DNA of 18,729 nucleotides from positions 450-19,178 of the forward strand of contig DDIS01000008.1 of NCBI GenBank assembly GCA_002338615.1. The letters are read 5' to 3'. Every line of letters starts with the position of its first letter. Position 1 is the first letter of the stretch. The DNA is from Proteobacteria bacterium UBA1844. Its GTDB lineage: Bacteria > Pseudomonadota > Gammaproteobacteria > Steroidobacterales > Woeseiaceae. Shown here piece after piece: positions 15,001 through 18,729 of this stretch. The position numbers were made by a program, and so were the translations under genes. Under the pieces are notes generated by a model. It was given only the letters and a program-made list of their open reading frames with translations. It searched no databases and was not told the origin of the DNA.

Positions 15001-15539
15001 TACGGCGCTGCCTCCGACTTGCGCACTGTTTCGCGAATACAGCGGACGGACTGCAGCAGCAACGCAATACCCTGCAAACCCAGCGTTATCGGCATCAGCA
15101 ACAACACACTTTTCAGCAGCGGCACCATCGGGTAGGGCAGCCCGCCGGATTCCCGGGACGATTCATGGAGAGACCAGGAGACCGCGATGAAATCCCAGGA
15201 CTTCATCGCGAGAAACACGCACAGCGGCAGCAGGAACACCAGCACCCCGAGCAGATCCACCCAGGCTCGTTGGCGTACTGACATGCCGCGATAGAAAATA
15301 TCGACACGGACATGCTCGTCGCGTTCCAGGGTGTACGCGGCGCCAAGCATGAAGACGACGGCGTGCATCCAGACCACGGACTCCTGCATCCAGATCAGGC
15401 CCGCATCGAACACGTAACGCAGCAGTACGATGACAAATGTCACGACGACCATGGCAAGCGTCAGCCATGCGAGCGCCTGGCCGGTCATGCGACTGAAGCG
15501 GTCGATCGTACTCAAGCCGGCGTCACTGGAATCCTGCAA
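15000..15539 (-). CDS. dctQ: TRAP transporter small permease subunit DctQ
   Basis: 179 residues with four predicted membrane helices, as expected for the DctQ family. The conserved middle FDAGLIWMQESVVWMHAVVFMLGAAYTLERDEHVRVDIFY is clear, with the helix-2 EESVVW-like motif and the RVDIFY segment. DctQ pairs with DctM in the inner membrane. The start is uncertain: the frame opens with TTG at 15539, nine bases after the trkH stop; an internal TTG at 15512 and an ATG at 15488 are alternatives, and no strong ribosome binding site decides. The proximity to trkH suggests co-transcription with, and perhaps coupling to, that gene. The stop overlaps the dctM start by one base. Confidence 0.93.
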   Translation of the reverse strand: MQDSSDAGLSTIDRFSRMTGQALAWLTLAMVVVTFVIVLLRYVFDAGLIWMQESVVWMHAVVFMLGAAYTLERDEHVRVDIFYRGMSVRQRAWVDLLGVLVFLLPLCVFLAMKSWDFIAVSWSLHESSRESGGLPYPMVPLLKSVLLLMPITLGLQGIALLLQSVRCIRETVRKSEAAP

Positions 15540-15548
15540 GGGCGTGGC

Positions 15549-17000
15549 TCAATTGCGCCAGAACGTTGGCGTAATGAGAACCAGCAAGGTGAATATCTCA
15601 AGACGGCCCAGCAACATGCCAACGACGGCTACCCATTTCGCCTCGTCGCCAAGGCTCATAAAGCCGGTCGCCACCTCACCGAGGCCAGGGCCAAGATTAT
15701 TCAGAGTAGCGGCGACGGCGGAGAACGCGGTGACCTGGTCGACCCCGGTCATCATCATAGCCAGCATCATGACCCCGAACACCACGATATAGATTGAGAA
15801 AAAGCCCCAGACTGCATCAACGACACGGTACGGCACCGCCTTGTTGCCAAGCTTTACAGGAATTTCGGCGCTCGGGTGTACCAGTCTTGCGATCTCGCGT
15901 ACTCCCTGCTTGTAGATCAGCAGGCAGCGGATAACCTTGATGCCGCCCGCGGTTGAGCCCGCGGAACCGCCGATGAAACTCGCAATGATCAGCAACACGG
16001 GCAGCGCCACGGGCCAGTTAGAAAAATTATCGGTCGTAAAGCCCGTAGTGGTCCCAATCGAAACGGCCTGAAATATGCCGTTGATGATGTTGTCTGTGGG
16101 TGTGTCGAAGTACTGGAACTGGAACAGAACGACGACCACGAATACGGACAAAGTGGCCAGAATCAGGAAATAAGCGCGAAACTCGGGGTCCTGGCTGAAA
16201 TGCCTGATCGAAACGTAGCGCCAGGCGTAGAAGTGCAGGGAGAAATTGATGCCGGCCGCAAACATGAAAATAATCGCAACGACATCCACGGCCGTGCTGT
16301 TGAAGTAACCCATACTGAGATCGTGCGTCGAAAAGCCGCCGATGGCGACGGTTGAGAACGCATGACAGAGTGCGTCGAACCAGTCCATGCCGGCCGCCAT
16401 GTAAGCGACCGCGCAGGAAATTGTAAATGCAAGATAGACATACCAGAGGGCCTTGGCGGTCTCGGTGATCCGCGGTGTCAGTTTGTTGTCTTTGACCGGG
16501 CCCGGTGTCTCGGCGCGATACAACTGCATGCCACCCACGCCGAGCATCGGCAGCACTGCGACTGCGAGCACGATGATGCCCATACCGCCCAGCCACTGTA
16601 GCTGCTGTCGGTAATAGAGGATTGCTTTGGGCAGGTCGTCGAGCCCCGAGAGGATCGTCGCGCCAGTCGTGGTGAGCCCCGACATCGACTCGAAGACCGC
16701 GTCCGTGAAGGTCAGATCCACTGCGTTGTCGAAGTACAGCGGCGCGGCACCAAAAGTACCCAGCACGGTCCAGAATGCAGCAACAATAATGAAGCCGTCG
16801 CGCAGGCGTAAATCGTTCTTGGAACCATGCACGGGAGCCCAGCAAACGACTCCGGCGATCAACGTGATCGCAAAGCCTTCAATAAAGCTGAGCCAGGAAC
16901 CGTCCGCAAAAATGAGGCTGATCAGGACAGGAGGCAGCATTGTCAGGCTGAACATCATCAGCAACAGCCCGAGAATTCTTTGTATGACGGTCCAGTTCAT
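15549..17000 (-). CDS. trkH: Trk potassium uptake system membrane subunit TrkH
   Basis: 483 residues from the ATG at 17000 (MNWTVIQRILGLLLMMFSLTMLPP, a typical TrkH start); a TTG three codons upstream is less likely. TrkH is the K+-conducting inner-membrane subunit. Four pore-loop selectivity segments with the conserved glycines are visible: SMSGLTTTGATIL (about residues 105-117), FSTVAIGGFSTHD (about 215-227), SIGTTTGFTTDNF (about 314-326) and AATLNNLGPGLG (about 430-441). The intramembrane loop GGSAGSTAGGIKVIR, which gates the pore, is at about 344-358. The length is that of E. coli TrkH. It lies 114 bases after trkA, with an inverted REP pair in the gap, and is followed after nine bases by dctQ. 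Confidence 0.96.
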   Translation of the reverse strand: MNWTVIQRILGLLLMMFSLTMLPPVLISLIFADGSWLSFIEGFAITLIAGVVCWAPVHGSKNDLRLRDGFIIVAAFWTVLGTFGAAPLYFDNAVDLTFTDAVFESMSGLTTTGATILSGLDDLPKAILYYRQQLQWLGGMGIIVLAVAVLPMLGVGGMQLYRAETPGPVKDNKLTPRITETAKALWYVYLAFTISCAVAYMAAGMDWFDALCHAFSTVAIGGFSTHDLSMGYFNSTAVDVVAIIFMFAAGINFSLHFYAWRYVSIRHFSQDPEFRAYFLILATLSVFVVVVLFQFQYFDTPTDNIINGIFQAVSIGTTTGFTTDNFSNWPVALPVLLIIASFIGGSAGSTAGGIKVIRCLLIYKQGVREIARLVHPSAEIPVKLGNKAVPYRVVDAVWGFFSIYIVVFGVMMLAMMMTGVDQVTAFSAVAATLNNLGPGLGEVATGFMSLGDEAKWVAVVGMLLGRLEIFTLLVLITPTFWRN

Positions 17001-17039
17001 GGGACACAATATCCGGATCTGGCCGCAAGGATACCCGCA

Positions 17040-17091
17040 GGAGCGGCTTGCACGGCGCGAATGGCGGCGAATCGCGGCTGGAAGCGGCTCC
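17040..17091. repeat. Inverted REP-like pair between trkA and trkH
   Basis: Plus strand 17040-17060 begins GGAGCGGCTTGCACGGCG and minus strand 17091-17072 reads GGAGCCGCTTCCAGCCGCGA; the flanks (GGCGGCGAAT, GCCGCCATT) extend the inverted symmetry. It is the same unit as at 3641-3697. Its position inside the gap of a two-gene unit is typical of REP/BIME elements and could affect mRNA decay between trkA and trkH. Confidence 0.75.
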
Positions 17092-17114
17092 TACGCGCGT
17101 TTTCTAAACCCGCT

Positions 17115-18491
17115 TTAAACGAAAGAAACATCGACCTGGAACAGTGCTTCAATCTTGTCTATCTTGCGTCGATCAGTCATAAACAGGATCACATGATCGT
17201 CAGGTTCTATCATGACGTCGTGGTGCGCGATGATGACCTTGTCGCCCCGCACGAGGGCCACGATGGCTGAACCCTTCGGCAGGTCGACCTCGTCAATGCA
17301 GCGGCCAACGACCTGCGAGGTTTCCTTGCTGCCGTGGGCAATGGCTTCGATTGCCTCGGCCGCGCCGCGGCGCAGAGAGTGCACCTTCACTACGTCGCCA
17401 CGCCGCACATGCGCCAGCAGGGAGCCAATGGTGACCTGCTGCGGCGAGATGGCTATATCAATACTGCCCGATTCGACCAGGTCCACGTAAGACGGCCGGT
17501 TGATCAGGGCCATGACCTTGTGTGCGCCGAGCCGTTTCGCAAGCATCGAACTCAATATATTGGCTTCCTCCGAGTTCGTCAGCGCGCAGAAGACATCGAC
17601 ATTGTCGACGTTCTCCTCGAGCAACAGTTCTTCATCGGCGGCATCACCGACCAGCACAATCGCCTTGTTCACCTGCTCCGAAATCTGCCGGGCACGTTTC
17701 GGGTCGCGTTCGATGATCTTGACCTGGTTGGTCTGTTCCAGCGCGAGCGCAAGCCGTACCCCGATGTTGCCGCCGCCCGCGATCACGACCCGGCGTACCG
17801 GGTCCTCGAGGCGTCGAATCTCGCTCATGAACACGCGGATGTCTTTGCGATCGGTGATAAAGAATACTTCGTCACCTTCGGAGATAATGGTGTCACCATC
17901 CGGCAGCATGGCCTCGCCACCGCGGTAAATCGCCGCTATGCGGCCCTCGGTATTCGGAATGTGATCTTTCAGGTTGGCGATGCGCTGGCCGACAAGCAGG
18001 CCATCAGGTGCCGCCATGACACCGACCAGTCGCACGCGCCCGTCGGCAAAATCGAGCACCTGGGTCGCGCCGGGGTACAGAATCAACTGCTCGACATACT
18101 CACAAACCAGTTGTTCGGGAGAAATGCGCACATCGATCGGAATTGCATCCTGCGCAAAAAGTTTGCTGGCATTCATGTATTCCGCGGCGCGGATACGCGC
18201 GATCTTGGTCGGCGTATGGAACATCGTATAGGCGACCTGGCAAGCGATCATGTTGACTTCGTCACCGTCGGTCAATGCAACGATAATGTCCGCATCATTG
18301 GCGCCCGCACGGTTGAGTACCTCCGGAAATGCGGCATGCCCAACCACAGTCCGTATGTCGAGGCGGTCCTGCAATTCCCGCAGTACGTCCGGGCGCACAT
18401 CGACCACCGTGACTTCGTTGGCTTCTTCGCGGGACAGGTGGTACGCAGCTGATGAGCCGACCTGCCCGGCACCTAGTATGAGAATTTTCAT
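17115..18491 (-). CDS. trkA: Trk potassium uptake regulatory protein TrkA
   Basis: 458 residues, the full bipartite TrkA plan. Each half is an RCK unit: an N-terminal Rossmann domain starting KILILGAGQVGSS (residues 2-14, Asp31 at the end of strand 2) followed by a TrkA_C domain (about 135-220), and a second Rossmann domain starting VVIAGGGNIG (about 235-244, Glu261 as the likely NAD ribose ligand) with a second TrkA_C domain ending the protein. TrkA binds NAD(H) and ATP/ADP on the cytoplasmic face of TrkH and gates it. The ATG at 18491 has only a weak ribosome binding site. The gene is 48 bases from the end of uvrD and precedes trkH. Confidence 0.97.
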   Translation of the reverse strand: MKILILGAGQVGSSAAYHLSREEANEVTVVDVRPDVLRELQDRLDIRTVVGHAAFPEVLNRAGANDADIIVALTDGDEVNMIACQVAYTMFHTPTKIARIRAAEYMNASKLFAQDAIPIDVRISPEQLVCEYVEQLILYPGATQVLDFADGRVRLVGVMAAPDGLLVGQRIANLKDHIPNTEGRIAAIYRGGEAMLPDGDTIISEGDEVFFITDRKDIRVFMSEIRRLEDPVRRVVIAGGGNIGVRLALALEQTNQVKIIERDPKRARQISEQVNKAIVLVGDAADEELLLEENVDNVDVFCALTNSEEANILSSMLAKRLGAHKVMALINRPSYVDLVESGSIDIAISPQQVTIGSLLAHVRRGDVVKVHSLRRGAAEAIEAIAHGSKETSQVVGRCIDEVDLPKGSAIVALVRGDKVIIAHHDVMIEPDDHVILFMTDRRKIDKIEALFQVDVSFV

Positions 18492-18509
18492 TATTATTCA
18501 AAGACCTTC

Positions 18510-18527
18510 GGAGCGCAGCCCTGCTCC
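18510..18527. other. Hairpin between uvrD and trkA
   Basis: GGAGC, GCAGCCCT, GCTCC form a 5-bp stem with an 8-base loop in the 48-base gap. It has no T-run on the minus strand, so it is a weak uvrD terminator candidate. The GGAGC arm recalls the REP units and it may be a decayed one. Confidence 0.3.
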
Positions 18528-18539
18528 AATACGGCAAGT

Positions 18540-18729
18540 CTACATCAGATCGAGATTTGCATAGTTCAGAACCAGCCACTTCGTGCCCGCGGTCTCAAAA
18601 TTGACCTCGACGCGTGCATGCGCGCCTTGCCCTTCACAATTCAAAATGACGCCGTCGCCAAACTTCCCGTGCCGGACACGCTGGCCGAGGCGTATGCCCA
18701 TGTCCGCCCCGGTCGTCGCGCTGGCGCGG
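18540..18729 (-). CDS. uvrD: DNA helicase II (UvrD), C-terminal end
   Basis: Only the last 62 residues are in the window; the gene continues past the right edge and stops with TAG at 18542-18540. The visible part, MGIRLGQRVRHGKFGDGVIL, then NCEGQGAHARVEVNFE and GTKWLVLNYANLDLM, is the C-terminal Tudor-like domain of UvrD/PcrA helicases. In these enzymes the domain contacts RNA polymerase, and the helicase acts in nucleotide excision and mismatch repair. Identity is firm from this tail. The upstream linker is seen for only about ten residues. Confidence 0.92.
   Translation of the reverse strand, partial: RASATTGADMGIRLGQRVRHGKFGDGVILNCEGQGAHARVEVNFETAGTKWLVLNYANLDLM

Noticed and set aside
17334..18452. 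372-codon plus-strand open frame opposite trkA
   Set aside because: trkA on the minus strand is full length and has both Rossmann motifs; the antisense product matches no family I know.
1..18729. CRISPR array, tRNA or rRNA genes, prophage or intact IS
   Set aside because: No regularly spaced direct repeats, no tRNA-like or rRNA sequence recognised, and no transposase, integrase or phage structural gene in any frame examined.

Overview
The window looks like chromosomal DNA of a moderately GC-rich gammaproteobacterium. The evidence is core genes of proteobacterial type (tatABC, dtd, trkA/trkH, the 3' end of uvrD, the 3' end of a YibQ-type deacetylase), a marine-style complement of peptide and TRAP transporters, and intergenic REP-like palindromes with GGAGCGGC cores, as seen in Pseudomonas and Xanthomonas relatives. 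I cannot name the genus. No tRNA, rRNA, CRISPR array or intact transposase gene was found.

Layout. (1) 1-1209, plus strand: the end of a divergent polysaccharide deacetylase (YibQ family), then a secreted protein made of six tandem four-cysteine Kazal domains. (2) 1216-9505, minus strand, read right to left: a POT-family peptide transporter, a one-base-overlapping M2 (ACE-like) lipoprotein peptidase, an OPT-family oligopeptide transporter and a HerA-like ATPase. The first three form a plausible peptide-scavenging unit: the peptidase would release dipeptides in the periplasm and the two carriers would import di- and oligopeptides. (3) 9630-11825, minus strand: tatC, tatB, tatA and dtd; tatA has its own candidate promoter and a 5' UTR hairpin. 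(4) 12265-13359, plus strand: a TRAP solute-binding protein with a twin-arginine lipoprotein signal, so it is a likely client of the nearby Tat translocase. It converges on (5) 13630-15539, minus strand: the TRAP permease genes dctM and dctQ. The two halves of the TRAP locus are separated by a 231-bp non-coding block with 17-bp interrupted terminal inverted repeats. (6) 15549-18491, minus strand: trkH and trkA (K+ uptake), just upstream of dctQM and probably co-transcribed with them. (7) 18540-18729, minus strand: the end of uvrD.

Most of the novelty is in small structures and arrangements. There are two inverted REP pairs (3641-3697 and 17040-17091), one of which creates a false upstream start for the HerA-like gene. 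There is the inverted-repeat element between the TRAP halves, a GGGGTC/GACCCC hairpin beside the M2 gene, and a Kazal protein whose six reactive-site loops carry different P1 residues. I did not find a clear, wholly new multi-gene system. The best candidates for a closer look are the peptide-scavenging cluster, the multi-headed Kazal inhibitor beside it, and the HerA-like ATPase of unknown role.
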